NCBI GenBank assembly: GCA_027943335.1
Contig: BSBK01005649.1
Location: 762,001-826,000, forward strand
Direction: 5' to 3'
Length of the DNA: 64,000 nucleotides
Source: Chamaecyparis obtusa
Taxonomy: Eukaryota; Streptophyta; Pinopsida; Cupressales; Cupressaceae
The notes below the pieces were generated by a model. That model made no database searches. It was not told where the DNA came from and saw only the letters and a list, made by a program, of their open reading frames with translations. A program made the position numbers and the translations under genes. This document shows positions 1-13,944 of the stretch, one piece after another (position 1 is the stretch's first letter; each line of letters begins with the position of its first letter).

Positions 1-1100
1 TTCAATTCTATCAATTTCTGTCTTTTTCTCCTCAGTTTTTGTGCAAAAATATGATTTTTATTTTTTGTCTGTATAATCTTCGTATGAGTTTCTGACAAAA
101 GTCATATGAGTTTGAGCCTGCTGTCGTACGACAATTGACTGAGTATCATTTCATCAGGCACCCACTATCATTTGGAAGTTGGATTATCATTTCATTAGAC
201 ACCCAGTGTCGTATGAGTTTCCAGACTATCATCTGGGAGCATACCCACTGTCGTACGAGTTTCCAAATTGTCATCTGGGAGCATACCCACTGTCGTACGA
301 GTTTCGGCATCAGGTTTTAACTGTCGTTTCATTTTTGCAAGCAGTTTGTCAGATTTGATTTTCAAATTTTGACTAACAGCTAATCTTAACAGTTGGAATT
401 CTCTATTTTTGATTGACTCTTGTTGGTTTTGATTGGAAAAAGCATAAAGTTTGCTAAAATCAGGTAAAAATCTACTAAGTGCATTGCAAGGATCTCAAGT
501 ATTCCACTTGTGCTGATAATATTTTGATTTGGGGCTTAAAATAAATCTCTCGTGTGTCTAGCTTGGGTGATTCTTTTCATGCTTTTGTTTTACACACTTG
601 CATAATTGATACTAGGTTGTGACCCCTTAAGGATTCATTAAGTAGTCTCAGATACTTGTGATTGATCTTAATTGCTATCTTGGGATATTGGACTCGCTAA
701 TCCGCTGGCCCCTCATTCTGCCCTGTGGTTGCAATCTCAGTGCCATAAAGGGGAGGGGTCAATAGGACAAAAGCGTTAAGTGTTCCACTTGGCAACCCTT
801 TTGTGCTTTTAGGAACTCACTTGTTTTCTAAGTTGGGGACTCATTTTTAGCTTGTGTGGTGTTAAGTGTTCCACCTTGTGGACTCATCTCATATTCACTT
901 TAAGCGTTAAGTGTTCCTCTTTCTGCTTTTTGGATACTTTTGGTAGATTTGCTTTTGGAAACATACATCTGTGCTCACATAGTAATTAGGCCCTATAAAC
1001 ACTATTCATGATTCTTGAGAGATTGGATTCCCAGTGAAATCCTTCTTGATGACAGAATCCTTGTAGGTAGGGAGGATACTTAGTACATTTCACATTCAAC

Positions 1101-1296
1101 TTGGTTAGTGCGTCTTCTCTTATTGATTGATACATTCTCTCCCAGGAGAGGTTGATAGATCACATGGGGTAGACATCACGAGCTTTAGTGAATCAAAATT
1201 GGTTAGTGTGTCTTCTCTTATTGATTGATACATTCTCTCTCCGGAGGGGTTGATAGATCACGTGGGGTTGATATCATAGACCTTGGTGAGACAAAC
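1101..1296. repeat. 98-bp tandem duplication in the leader
   Basis: TTGGTTAGTG begins at 1101 and again at 1199. The copies share the run from TCTTCTCTTATTGATTGATA through the TTGATAGATCAC segment and differ mainly by transitions. Confidence 0.85.
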
Positions 1297-2040
1297 TTTG
1301 TCTTAGCGTGTCGGATTAATCTACTTGCTTTGTTTGGGTTAAAAGTGAAGAGGTATCAAAACTTTGGATCTAGAACCAAGTCCCCTTGTGGTATACTACT
1401 ATGGGTCACCTTTAGAGAGGGTTAACCATAGCGGACAATCCCTCCACAGGGCAAATTGCGTTGACGGAACCTCAAGCGGTAATAGCCATTTTCGCTGTGG
1501 TAGTGACAGCTGCTATATAAATGTCCTTGTGGAAGAAATCTCCACAGGTATGGTTCATTTTTGGGTTGTCAGATCTCCCTAGCAGCTCCTGAAGATTAAG
1601 TTCTCAGACTATGTCAAAACCCTGGTGCGCCGAGATTGGAGTTCACCCCTTTGGATCATAAAAGTTGCAGAGTCAAACCATTACTAAAAACCCTATCAAG
1701 GCCAAATTTTCATTTTATAGGGTATATGTGTGTTATTGCAAAACATTCTTGTAACATACACAATTAGCACTTTTGAGGATTAGAACGAATAAGTCACTTG
1801 ATTGTTCATGCGCAAGGTTGCTTTTGCCCTTGTTCATTGTTTTCAGACATGCTTGAAATCACTTGCTTGCTATTTTGTGTGCTTGTTTATCTATCTGGTT
1901 ATTGAAAATGGACAAATCTGTTACAATCCTCAAATCTAGACATTGAAATTTGCAAACAATCTGAATCTAAAAACTCAAAATTTTGCAAAAATTGACGTAA
2001 AATCCTTTCTGGAGTCAAAAATCATTTCAGGAAGTCAAAA

Positions 2041-2276
2041 GTCATATGAGTTTTTCCAAGTGTCGTTTCATTACAACCCATCTATCATATGATTGAGTAC
2101 CCAGTGTCATACAAGTTTCCATGCCAGCAAATTCTCAAAGTCAAAATCTTGCAACTGTCGTATGAGATTTCCAAGTGTCGTTTCATTACTACCCATCTGT
2201 CATATGATTGAGTACCCAGTGTCGTACAAGTTTCCATGCCAGTAAATTCTCAAAGTCAAAATCTTGCAACTATCAT
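2041..2276. repeat. About 115-bp tandem duplication carrying TCGTACGA-type palindromes
   Basis: The phrase TTCCAAGTGTCGTTTCATTA occurs at 2054 and again at 2169. Both copies continue through GAGTACCCAGTGTC and TTCCATGCCAG to AAAATCTTGCAACT. Each copy contains several CRTAYG palindromes. Confidence 0.85.
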
Positions 2277-2801
2277 TTCATTGCTACCCAACTGTCATAT
2301 GAGTTTTGCAACTATCATTTCATAGCATACCCACTGTCGTACGAGTCTGCAAAGTGTCATTTGGGAAATTTTTGAAAGTTGTCAAAAAATTGTCAAAATT
2401 GCCAGATATTTAGCTTTTTCAGCCTAATTTTAGAATCTGTCAAATGAATCACTGTGTCAGGAACAAAGCCATAGCTATTAAGAATCCAATCTTTTTCCCA
2501 AAGTGGTCTTTTGAATTTGATTCAGCCTTCTGTTTAATTGATTTGAGTCCTTATCATCTTGTGTTAAAACCTTGTCATAACTATCAATCTTTGATCAATC
2601 ATCAAAATGACTAAGTGTTGTGATATCTTGTTCGCTATCTTTTGGGAACCTACCCATACATCCAGGGCACAGTATCCTTCATCCACATCTAATCAAATCT
2701 TCAAATCAATCAAACCTTGACAAGGTTGCGTCATCTGATCATCTTCATTCAATTCATTCTTCGGTTATCTAGATCTTATTCTTTTGTTTCACTTGAGGTG
2801 A

Positions 2802-5800
2802 ATGGTGGAGACTAGAGCTTCCTCTCACAAGAAATCTATCACCACTCTCCAAACTCCAACTCTTAAGCAACTCATCAATTCTAGTCTTTACGAGGACGAC
2901 GGTCTTGGCAACTATCAATTGAAATCTGGTTACATACCTCCTCCATCAACTCACGGAGGTACTCAACATACCCCTCATCAATCTAATCCAAGGGGTCCAC
3001 AAACTCCTACCATGTCTCAAGCAGGGACAAATTTTGGCTCTCAAAGAGCTCAATCTCAACATGGTGCAGATCAGGAACCCACACCTGAAGAAATTGCTCA
3101 ATATCAAAACGATGATAACTTCAAACGAATGATGAAGCATTTCTTGAAAGAAGATAGAGAAGCATACTTTTTACAATTAGCTCATCAAGGAGCTAAACTT
3201 CCTCCCAACTTTAATGTTGAAGACATCATTACACATGAGGAAGAGAATCCACTCACAGCTATGATGAAACAGATGCATGCTATACAAGTTGAACTTAACA
3301 ATCTCAAGAAAGAGAAGGAACCTAAAGAGTTCTCCATGGAGGCTCTATGTCCTTTTCCATTTGACAAAGACTTGTATATGCCACCATTTCCAAAAAGAGT
3401 GGAGATGCCAAAGTATGACAAGTATGATGGACACTCGGATCCTCAAGATCATGTCAGAGAATTTTGTACGTAATCAATGGATTTCATGCATGAACCAACC
3501 TATCTGATGCGTCTCTTCCCTCGATCTCTAGGGGGAGCAGCCATCCACTGGTTCTCTAGACTGCCTTCTACTATCAAAAATTTTGAGGAGTTGATCAAAT
3601 TGTTCTACCAGCAATACTCCTACAATATTCAGCACCCGGTCACCATGATCGATATCTGTAATCTCAAGCAATATCTAGGGGAACCATTCCTAACATTTCT
3701 CAAGAGATGGAGGAAGAAGTTCTCTCTATATGCCAGACCTATTCCAGAAATAGAAAAATTGGAAATCTTCATCAACAACCTTGTTCTAGAAATCAATTAT
3801 CCTCTACAAATGCAAGATCATACATCTTTTGATAAGATGGTGGATAATGCTATCAAAATCATAAAAGTGCTTGTGAAAAAAGGAGAAATCACACTTCAAA
3901 AAGATAAGTACAAATCAGGATCCAGTTCTAAAGACAAGAACAAAAATTGGAACAAGAACAAAGGCATCATCACAGATAGTGTTGTTGACACTGTTTGTGC
4001 CCCATCAAAGGCACCAGCCTACAATCTCACTCTTGGTACTCAAGCCATTAAAGCTTCAGAGAAAAAGTCTTCTCCACCATCTCAAAGGAAGCCAGAATAC
4101 AAAAAATGGGATAAACATAAAAAATTTACTCCTCTAGGAGAGTCTTTAGAATCAGCTATGAAAAATCTACTGGCTGATAACATCATCTCTTTACCACCAA
4201 TCTGACCAAATGATCAGGACCCCAAACCGAAATGGTGGAGAGAAAATGAATTATGTGATTTCCATTGGAGTAAAGGTCACAAAACTAGCAGTTACTACCA
4301 CTTGAAGCATACCATACAAGATCTGATCGATAGTGGAGACATCACAATTGACAATCCCAAGAGCAATAATGATCATACAACATCCATAGAACCATTTCTG
4401 AAACATGGTCAAGAAGTTTCAACTTCTCAGCCTAATATGGGGGCAAAAGTCAACTATGCCTACCTTGGAAATAATGCTATCATCAATATGGTTGAACCAT
4501 GTCTCTCTGAAAGTTGCAATGTCATCACAATTGTATGAAGAGACAGAGATCATTCCTTAGCTAATGCAGTTACTCGATCACAGGCTCCAATGCATCTGAA
4601 AGGATAAATCCCAGATTCATCAAATGTCCCTAAGGTGCCCTTCAATCTTTCATCTGCTTCTAAACAGAAGGCTACTTCCAAATCTTCCAATCCAAAGGAT
4701 ACAAGGCCTACATCTTATAGCATTGTTCAACAACTCCAACACACTAATGTGAAAATATCCATGTTTGAGTTGCTTTGAATATCTCCAGCTCATAGAGCCA
4801 TTCTCAATAAAGCTTTTATCGGTTCCAATGTTCCTGATGACCTTGATTTAGATAGGTTCCAGACTATGGTTGGACATCTTACATCTCCGCAATATATCTC
4901 CTTTTTAGAGGAAGATGACAACTCCTTGAGTCACCCACATAATCAGCCTTTGCATATAGAAGTCTTGATCCAAAACCGTAGAGTCAAACATGTGTTGATA
5001 GATGGGGGCGCTGGCCTAAACATTTGTTCTTACAGCTTGATCACACAATTGGGATTTTTAGAATTGGCTATTGATCCTAGAAAGAAAATAACTATCAAGG
5101 CCTATGATGAACAAGAAAGATCTTCTAAAGGCACCATTGTCTTACCTATCAGAGTGGGTCCAGTTATCAAAGATACCATCTGTCAAGTGCTTGATCTACC
5201 TTTGGCCTACAACATCCTTCTAGGGAGACCATGGACACATGAAATGCAAGCTATTCCTTCTACTTACCATCAATGTTTGAAGTTTCCTTATGAAGGAGTA
5301 GAGGTTATTATCCCCACAGAACTGAATACAACTTGCAACACCTTGAAGGAAAGTGCAGATAAGCTTGTGCCTAACAATAGAGAATCTTCCATTGAACCAA
5401 CTAAAGAAGCATCCACATCTAAAATGGAAGATCTTGCAAAAGAGGTTAATATCAAAGAAAATGGTATGGGAGAATATACTATCGAGCCAGTCTTATCTTT
5501 GACATCTCTCCCTATCTCACCTAAGTCTTATGGGAAATCTTTGAAACCATCCAAACCAGACTCTAAAGAACCTCTTGAAGCATATAAAAAGAATTTTGTA
5601 GCTGAACAAGTATCCAAGCAAGAATTTGAAGAGGATGAGGCTGTGCTATCATGGCTGTACAAAGATGAACCTGAATCTCAAGTTGTTCAAACTGGTGACT
5701 CTGCAGTCTCCAAACTCCCTTCCAAGTCATATGGTCCAGGAGATAAATTAATAGCTAAGATGGGACATTCAGGTAAAGGACCTCTAGGAATCAGAGGAAA

Positions 5801-8800
5801 AGGTCTTGAGGTACCTCTCCCACATACTAGTAGAGAAAATAAAAACAAAGTTGGCTTAGGCTTTAAGAAGAAACCCTATCACCTCAAAGGTAATTGCTCT
5901 CATGTCATAGAGTAGATCACACCAGGGGAACCTCTTCTTAAGAAAGAAGAAATAGAACCATCTGATAGTGATTCAGATAGTTCAGAACTCATCCCCTATG
6001 AAAATTTGCCTAAAGAAATCAAAGACCTTCTTGATGATAAATATGATCCTATCAAAAGAATTAATGTAGTAGAAACACAAGAACCTACTATCAATCAAGA
6101 GATAGTTGCAACACAAGAACCAGCTAATCTTGAAAATAATCAAGAAGAGGGAAGTGGTAGTGATTCTAAGACAGATTCTCATGAGTATGAATACAAATCA
6201 GAATCTGAGCATAACCCTTCTTGGGGTATTCACCCTGACTTTACTCATGTTCTAAGATTTCTTAGAGATCCTGAATCAGAAGATGAATCTAATGACTATG
6301 AATGGGGAGTCATCCTAGAACTAGATGAGCTTATCACAGAGAAACATGTTGATGTTATTCAACAATATGCACCTCAAACCAATGTAAGCCTAGAGCGAAA
6401 TGATGAACCTATCGAGTCTGATCCACCTATGGCTGAACTGGACTCCCATGATGACATTGAGCCTATTCATGAATTGGATGTCTTAAGTTGTAGTATCACC
6501 TTTGAACTTGAGCGTCAGGTTAGGACCAATGATGATAGATCCATATCCGCAAACACTATCTCCCAATCTTTCCCTACTTTGACTATCAAATATCCAGAAC
6601 TTATTGATCAAACCTCCATGAATCTGAGCCATGGTATTTATACCTTCCCGAATGACTATGCCCTCGCTTTCTACCTCAATGCAGTTGAGCCTATGAGTAC
6701 TTCCATCAGTGAATCGAGCATTAGCATGAGCGAGTCAGACATCAAATATCTTAGTCAGAAAAATAAGAGTAAAAAGAAAAAGAAAAAGAGTTCTGAGGGT
6801 GAAAACCACTTTGTGGCAGTCTCAAAACCTACAAAAGTAAAAATAAAAGACATATCCAAAGGTGAAAACCTCTCTGAGGTGCCTAAGGATGAGATATTTG
6901 ATGTCCTTCCAAGTCATTTATAGGACAGATCTCCAGTTCTAATAGAGCCCACTCAATCCATCAATTTGGGTACAACAGAGGAACCACAATTGGTACATGT
7001 AGCACAATCATTATCAGAAGAAGAGAAGCAAAAATTTACAACATTCCTAACAGAGAAGAAGATCAACTTTGCATGGAAATATTTAGATATGCCAGGATTG
7101 GATCCCAATCTTATAATGCATCATTTATCTATTGCTCCAAATGTCAAACCTGTCAAGAAAAAATTGAGAAAGATGCATCCTCATGTTGCACTCTTGATAA
7201 AAGCTGAATTAGAGAAGCTCCTAAATGCTGGATTCATCCGAGTTATTGACTATGTAGAGTGGATCTCTAATATTGTACCTATTTCTAAACCAGATGGCTC
7301 AATCAGAGTGTGCACAGACTTTTGAGATGTGAATAGAGCATGCCCTAAGGATGATTTTCCACTACCTAACATTGATATGATAGTGGACATGACTGCGGGT
7401 TTTGAGATGTATTCCTTAATGGATGGTTTCTCTGGATATAACCAAATAAAAATTGCTCCAGAGGACCAAGAGAAAACTGCTTTCACATGTGCATTGGGCA
7501 CCTTCTGCTGGAATGTCATGCCATTTGGGCTTAAAAATGCTGGAGCTACATATCAAAGAGCAATGACATCTATTTTCCACGACATGATGCATCGAACTAT
7601 GGAAGATTATGTTGATGATACTTTAGCAAAATCTATGATCAGAACTGAACATCTAAAGGACTTGAGCATGATCCTAGATAGAATGGAAAAGTTTAGTCTC
7701 CGACTAAATCCTAAGAAGTGTGCTTTTGGTGTCACTTTTGGAAAGCTCTTAGGATACATAGTTTCAAAGAAGGGCATTGAAGTTGATCTGGCTAAAGTCA
7801 AGGCTATAATAGAGATGCAACCTCCCATGAATATCAGTCAAATAAGGACGTTGCAAGGAAGAGTTCAATCTATCAGAAGATTCATATCACAGCTAGCAGA
7901 CATATCACAGCCTTTTACAAAAACATTACATAAAGGTGTGACCTTTGCATGGACTGAAGAATATGAGAAAAAATTTAACCATATCAAGAAGTATCTATCA
8001 AATCCACCTATCTTGATGCCTCCTATTCATGGGAAGCCATTGATCTTATATGTCTTCACAATAGCTACATCACTGGGGGCATTGCTAGCGCAACATGATG
8101 AAGAGAAAAAGGAAAGAGTCATTTATTATATAAGCAGAACATTGGTGGTGTATGAAAAGAACTATTCTATGATTGAGAAAGCTTGTCTTAATGTGATCTT
8201 TGCATCACAAAAATTGAGACACTATATGTTAGCTCATACCATGCATCTAGTAGCAAAAATTGATCCACTAAAATACCTACTAAGCAAGGCTGCCCTCACA
8301 GGTAGACTGGCTAAATGGGTCATGCTTCTAAGTGAATTTGACATTGAATATGTTGAAAGAAAAGCTATAAAAGGTCAAGTTATTGCTGATCAACTAGCAG
8401 ATGCACCCATGTTTGATGACACACCAATGCAAATGGAATTTCCAGACTCCTCTATTATGCACATATCTTCTAAAGAATGGCAATTGTTCTTTGATGGATC
8501 CTATACACAGAATGGATCTGGAGCAGGCATATTGTTCATAACTCCTCAAGGATACTCCATCCCAAAAGAATTCAGACTAAAGTTCCCCTGCACAAACAAT
8601 ATTTCAAAATATGAAGCCCTTTTGAATGGTATGAAAATCGCAATTGAATGGAGAGTAACAGAGCTACACATTCATGGAGACTCTCAACTTGTTATTCATC
8701 AAGTCAATGATGTGTACCAAACTAAAGATGAAAATCTCATTCCTTACAAGAGAATGGTAGATGATCTTAAGAAATATTTCATATCTATCACATTTGAACA

Positions 8801-10229
8801 AATTCCTAGAATGGAGAACAAGGCTGCCGATGCAATGGCAACACTATCTACTTTATTACAGTAGCCTGAACATGAGCTACCCTACGAGTTTCTGGTGGAA
8901 GCACTATCTTATCCTACATCTGACTCCCCTAAAACTTGCATGATCTGCATTGTTGTAGGTCATGATTCATCCCGTTATAAAAACCTATTTTCCTATCTCC
9001 AAGACCAAATCATCCCTGATACCTTCAATCGCCATGAAAAGAGATACCTTATCCGTAATGCCTCCCGATATGTCATCATTGGTCACGATCTATACAAATG
9101 AGGTTTAGATGGTACACTACTTAGATGTTTAGAATGGGAAGAGTCTCAACGTGCATTAGAGGAAGTCCATGATGGTATTTGTGGGTCACACTCGAACGGT
9201 TTAACACTAGCTCGAAAACTTATTAGGGCTGGGTACTATTGGCCTGAAATGGAGAAAGAGGCTATCAAATTTGCTAAGAATTGTCAAAAGTGTCAAGTAC
9301 ATGGCAACCTAATTCATGCTCCAGGGAGGGATCTAATCCCCTTTACAACACAATGGCCTTTCCATCAATGGGCATTTGATCTTATCGGGATGATTCATCC
9401 TCATTCTTCTAACGGACATACCCATATAATCACAGCCACATATTATTTTACAAAATGGGTAGAGGCGGTCCCTTTGACACAAGCAACAAGGAAACAGATA
9501 TCTATGTTCATATTGAGCTATATCATATGCAGATATGGGATACCTCATTCCATAATCACAGATAACGGTGGGCAATTCAGGAATAAAGACCTAGATGATC
9601 TATGTGCCAAGTTCAAGATCACCCAATATTGGTCTTCTATCTACTATCCACAAGGGAATGGCCAAGCAGAGGCTTCCAACAAAAATCTATTGAAAATCTT
9701 GCATAGAACAGTAAAAAAAATCGACAGAGACTGGCATCTCATGATTAATCTAGCTCTATGGGCCTACAAAACAAGTATCAGAACACCTACAGGGGCTACG
9801 CCTTTCACTTTAGTTTATGAGTTTGAAGCGGTACTGCCTATTGAGGTTGAAATCCCATCACTAAGAATCAGAATGCATGGTCTAGTAACTAATGATGACT
9901 ACAGAGTTTCTAGGTTATAAGAACTAGAACTACTAGATGAACGCAAACAAGCCACGTATGATCATCTCAGAGTATATCAGAAGAGAATGTCTAGAGGCTA
10001 CAACAAGAAATTCAGACATAGAGAATTTCAGGTTGGTGATCTAGTCTTGAAAGAAAATCTTAAAAATCAATCCCATCGAGAACGCAAGGGGAAGTTCGAA
10101 CCCAACTGGCTGGGTCCCTTTGTCATCATTGCTACTTTTGGCTCTGGTGCCTATCAATTCTCAATTACTGAAGGAGAACAGCTCCGAGAACCAATCAACG
10201 TTCTCCATCTGAAGAAATTCTACGCCTAA
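2802..10229 (+). pseudogene. Tat-type gag-protease-RT-RNaseH-aRNaseH-integrase polyprotein
   Basis: One reading frame of about 2475 codons runs with no frameshift from the ATG at 2802 to the TAA ending at 10229. Visible domains: retrotransposon gag (about codons 195-310); aspartic protease with LIDGGAG near codon 732 and ILLGRPW near 806; a G-patch (KMGHSGKGPLG...GLGF, about 979-1025) after the protease; a long acidic spacer; RT from about 1400 with MPFGLKNAGATYQ and YVDD near 1602; RNase H; a second archaeal-type RNase H with FFDGS, KYEAL, HGDSQ and NKAADA (about 1889-2016); integrase with an H-x4-H/C-x2-C finger, DDE residues in FDLIG, TDNGG and GQAEA, and a C-terminal WLGPF module. Eleven in-frame stops break it: 3471, 4203, 4536, 4605, 4776, 5913, 6921, 7323, 8862, 9099, 9918. 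All read TAA, TAG or TGA where CAA, CAG or CGA would fit. The TGA at 7323 replaces the arginine of the conserved CTDFR motif. It is a dead copy that is structurally complete. Confidence 0.92.
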
Positions 10230-12095
10230 GGCATTCAGTCTATGGTTAAATGTCCTGAAAAAATCTTTAAAATTGGAAAATGTCCTTAAAAAAATCTTTA
10301 AAAATTGAAAAATATCAAAAGTACAAAAAAGAAATTGAAAAAATGAAAAATACAAAAAAAAATGAAAAAGAAAAAAAGTGCCTTGGTGAAAACCTGGAAA
10401 CAGGGGCCTTGGTAGCAAAAATAGAATCTTTGCCAAGATGGTGAAAACCTAGCAAACGGGCGCCACTTGTTTCAAAATGCTCCATCTATTAGCGCAATCT
10501 TGGTCTTTCCCAAATTTTAGTTTTGCTTTAGTTTGTACATATCTCCCGGTTTATTTTTGCATTTCCAATTTTCAATAAGTCGATTTGTACACCCCTTGGC
10601 TCAAGCGTCTGTATCCTATCAATGCTTAACACTTGGGGGAATTCAATGTCATATCCTATGGTCTCCCATGTATCTTAGACGTGTCATATCCAGCCAGAGT
10701 CCTTTGAAGCTTCATTTGAGTCAATCAAGTCTGTCTTGTCTCCAGAAAGGATTTTGCATCTACAACAACGCAATCAAACATCAAACTGAAAACAATCTAT
10801 GTTTTTTTTTACATGCTTTTATCTCCTTGTATGCTTACTGATTCGCATTGAGATTTTTGCATATTGTGTCCCTTTGAGCTCTTCGATGATGTCCTTTATA
10901 GGATTTAGAGAGTGATGACTAGGGGCATAATCTTTTCTTTGTCTTCTACTTGTATGTGAAAATCTAACAACTTTGGAAATTCTGGATTGAAATGGTGTCC
11001 GACTATAAGAGCCTCTATCTCAAATTGGATGGCCATGAGTACCTCGACCATTGATACCCAGATGATTCAAGGAAGTTTGATCTAACTATTATCTTTTTGA
11101 GTGAGTTCTTTCTCCTATTGTGAATGTGATCTTACCTAAGGATGTGAACGATAAAGGGTCACTACGGGTAATTCACATGGGATTTAGAATGATCTCTTGA
11201 CTGTTTGATGTGTTTGCATGCAAGGCGTATTCAGGTCATCATGACATTCATGTTTTGATGCTTATACAAATTGCTATATCAAAATGGACATGATATTCAG
11301 GTCATCCTGGTGTTTGTGCCTTGGTGCTTATATCTAATCTGACATTCCGAAAATAAAATCAATATTCATATATCCATGGTTGTTGACCAGTGGGTGTTGT
11401 ATTGATTCTTGTGCATACAAATCAATATTCATATGTCTATGGTTTCATAGCTAGTGGGCATTGTATTGATTTATCCGGTTACCTAAAAGTTCAATGATGA
11501 TAACAAATCGACATATGATTAGTGACTAGGTCCTAGGTCTTAGGTTGCATTTCATTTTGCATGTCTCTTTGCATTTTTCATGTTGCATGATCTCACAATG
11601 GCTAAACGAACTTCAAAACTTAAACAATTCTTCATATCAATTCTTCACATCTAACGCGAGCTGAGTCTCACTCGAAGGTCTCTTCATCAAACCGCGAGGA
11701 GTAACCCTTCGAGGTTAAACATCCTTTTGACATAAGACTGAGTACTTGTCTTCATCAACCTAAACAAACATATCATGTATATCGCTGCATTTACATCTTA
11801 TATCATTATCATTTGTTACATTACATTACAATCATTGCATTGCATCGATCCATACATACATTCTACACTAATCATAGCATAAGCATAGCATGATATCATC
11901 ATAAATCCACATCATGACAAGTACAAATGAAGTCAATCAAAATATCAATCTCATATATATCAAAAAACTTGAAATGTGTCAGGGGTGCACTACTGGCACA
12001 ATGTACAAAAGAATGAGCTCTGGAAAGCTATCAGAATTAGAATGGTATATTAGTGATAACAAATCATAGAATATATCAAAACATAACCACATGAA
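10230..12095 (+). other. Post-pol spacer of the Tat element
   Basis: No coding region is supported. An A-rich stretch (10250-10380) is followed by the phrase TTGGTGAAAACCTGGAAACA, then by unremarkable sequence. At about 11357-11500 the phrase AAATCAATATTCATAT, followed by GTGGGTGTTGTATTGAT, is duplicated in tandem with a period near 75 bp. Confidence 0.6.
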
Positions 12096-13944
12096 TCAAC
12101 TCTTAGCATGCTCCTCGGTATCTAGTGGAGGAGGTGGTGGTGCATCTGGTATGACCTCTACCCTCGGTGCCCTAGCTCCCTTTGAGGCTGCCATGTACTC
12201 ATAGTATGTAGGTACTCTCTGCTCAGCAGGAACAACAACATAGTATGCAGACACATAATAGGAGGCCCATGAGGTCTGATGGGTCACCTCTGTCTGTAGT
12301 CTCTGAACCTCTGAGTGAAGCTCTACATGAAGCTCAGTGCGCTACCTATCTGCCTCCTGAAACCTCTCCTCCCATATGGCACTCTGTACCTTCAGGTCCC
12401 TGACCTGAGCTCTGAGCTGTCTAATCATCTCTGCTGAAGTGAGAGGAACAATAAGCTCTGTTGCAGCTGCTGGCATCTTTGTATCCTGTGCTGGCTGCTC
12501 TGGCTATTATCAGTGGTCTCTGATCTACGCGCCTTATGGTGTCTAAGCTCCACACCCAAATCAAAAGTGGTGTCTACCTGTGTGGAATCTGCATCACCAC
12601 CTGCAAACTACTCACCTACCAACACCTCATCTGTCACACCAACATTGCCCAAAGTACCCCTCTCACCCCTGGATCATCTATGTGACCCTGTGGATGTACT
12701 TATGGAGCTGTCGCTCTCTATCTGGGCGGTGTAGGATGCACTGCCTATGGTCTCGGGCCCTGTACCATAGGAACACTTGTAACATCCATCACCTCCTCCA
12801 TGGAGGGAATCAACTCCGTAGGATCTGAGAATCTGTGAATGGGATGATTTGCAAGCCACGCAATGTATCCATTTGTCACTCTTGCATCGATAACTTGTGG
12901 TCGGTAGTCCCAATCTCTGCCTATAATGGCACTGTACTCCTCTGCACATAAGGAATAGGAGAGCCTCGATGTCCATCCGAGCCCGATCTCATGCACAATG
13001 CAAGCATATGTAGTGTACTCTCATGGGGCATCTTGTCTGCGTCCATACTGACACCACACTCTGCTAATCACAAATCTCTCCAGAACAGTGGGAGAGCGGC
13101 CAATAAGCACTCAACTTTGAAAAAGGCAACTATAATGCTCCCTTGCAGTGGGCCAGACCTCTATCTGCAAATATGGCCTCCAATGAACAAAAGTCATGTC
13201 ATCTAGACATCGCCGAAAGTACTCGGTATGACCCATCCGGACCTGTGTGACATAACTAGCATATGTATATATCACTGGCTCCTGTGGCTGCCGCTGTGTC
13301 TGAAAAACTAGTCTCAATACTGGGATATGCTCCCAGGCCCATATCTGTAATACAAGAGCTCCTGAAGCAAAGCTCTTACAATCCTGATACATGATCTCAT
13401 GCATCTCTGAAAACATATGTGCCAAGAGGCACTGACCCTAGGCAAGCTCAGTGGGTGTAGCCATAAGCAGTGCTACTATCGGAGCCCATCCCATCAAAAA
13501 GTCATTCTGCTGACGGCCTGGCATGATGAGCTCCCCAATCATACCAGCAATAATACACTCTAAACGGTGCGTCTGACCATATTGCTATACAAGGGTCTCC
13601 CAGGAAATGGACCCCGTCAACTATGTATCATCTCCAAATAGATGCCTAAAGGCATGAAGACCACCCTGACCAGAACTCACATACTCAGGACGCCGACTGC
13701 TATGAAATGGAATGCGCAGTATCCTATAGATGTCCTCTAGAGTCACGGTCATCTCTCCAGTAGGTAAATGAAATGTTTGTGTCTTCGAATGGAATCTCTC
13801 AATCAAGGCAGTCAAAAGGCCATGATTTACCCTAATATCAGGTAAATGAATCAAATACTCGAATCTACAGGTAGCAAGATGAACCCTCATCGGGTCCGAA
13901 AGCACGACACATAATCTCTAGGTAGCCGGGTATGAATGTCGGAC
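12096..13944 (-). pseudogene. Antisense ORF with plant mobile domain (PMD), inside the Tat element
   Basis: Read on minus, 13905-13621 gives HGLLTALIERFHSKTQTFHL followed by PTGEMTVTLEDIYRILRIPF. This is the signature of the plant mobile domain (MAIN/MAIL1-like, aminotransferase-like family). The same frame continues at 13425-13111 with LQIWAWEHIPVLR and a WRPY motif, both typical of the domain's C-terminal half, and again at 12996-12745. A further segment ending at 12096, in another frame, has a leucine-rich coiled coil (EERFQEADR, RTELHVELHSEVQRL) and a PPPPP tail. In-frame stops are mostly TAG in CAG contexts, and one frame change or intron lies between about 12480 and 12745. It runs opposite to gag-pol and lies between integrase and the 3' LTR. 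Extra, sometimes antisense, ORFs are known in Tat-branch elements. Its role is unknown. Confidence 0.75.

Larger units (their letters stand above)
1..2801 (+). other. Untranslated leader of the Tat element
   Basis: There is no ORF that looks real. The leader carries two clusters of the palindromic octamer TCGTACGA and its transition variants (TCATATGA, TCGTATGA), at about 78-300 and 2041-2345. It also has a 98-bp tandem duplication (1101-1296), a duplication of about 115 bp (2041-2276) and several copies of the phrase TTAAGTGTTCC between 770 and 920. Long leaders are usual in the Tat branch. The short ORFs here start and stop at random and share no domain. Confidence 0.7.

Noticed and set aside
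2802..10229. Programmed stop-codon readthrough or organellar-type RNA editing (U-to-C) as the reason for the stops in long frames
   Set aside because: The stops occur across unrelated element families and nuclear gene fragments, far more than any readthrough system uses. Nothing here is organellar. Paralogous copies show ordinary CAG or CAA at the same sites.
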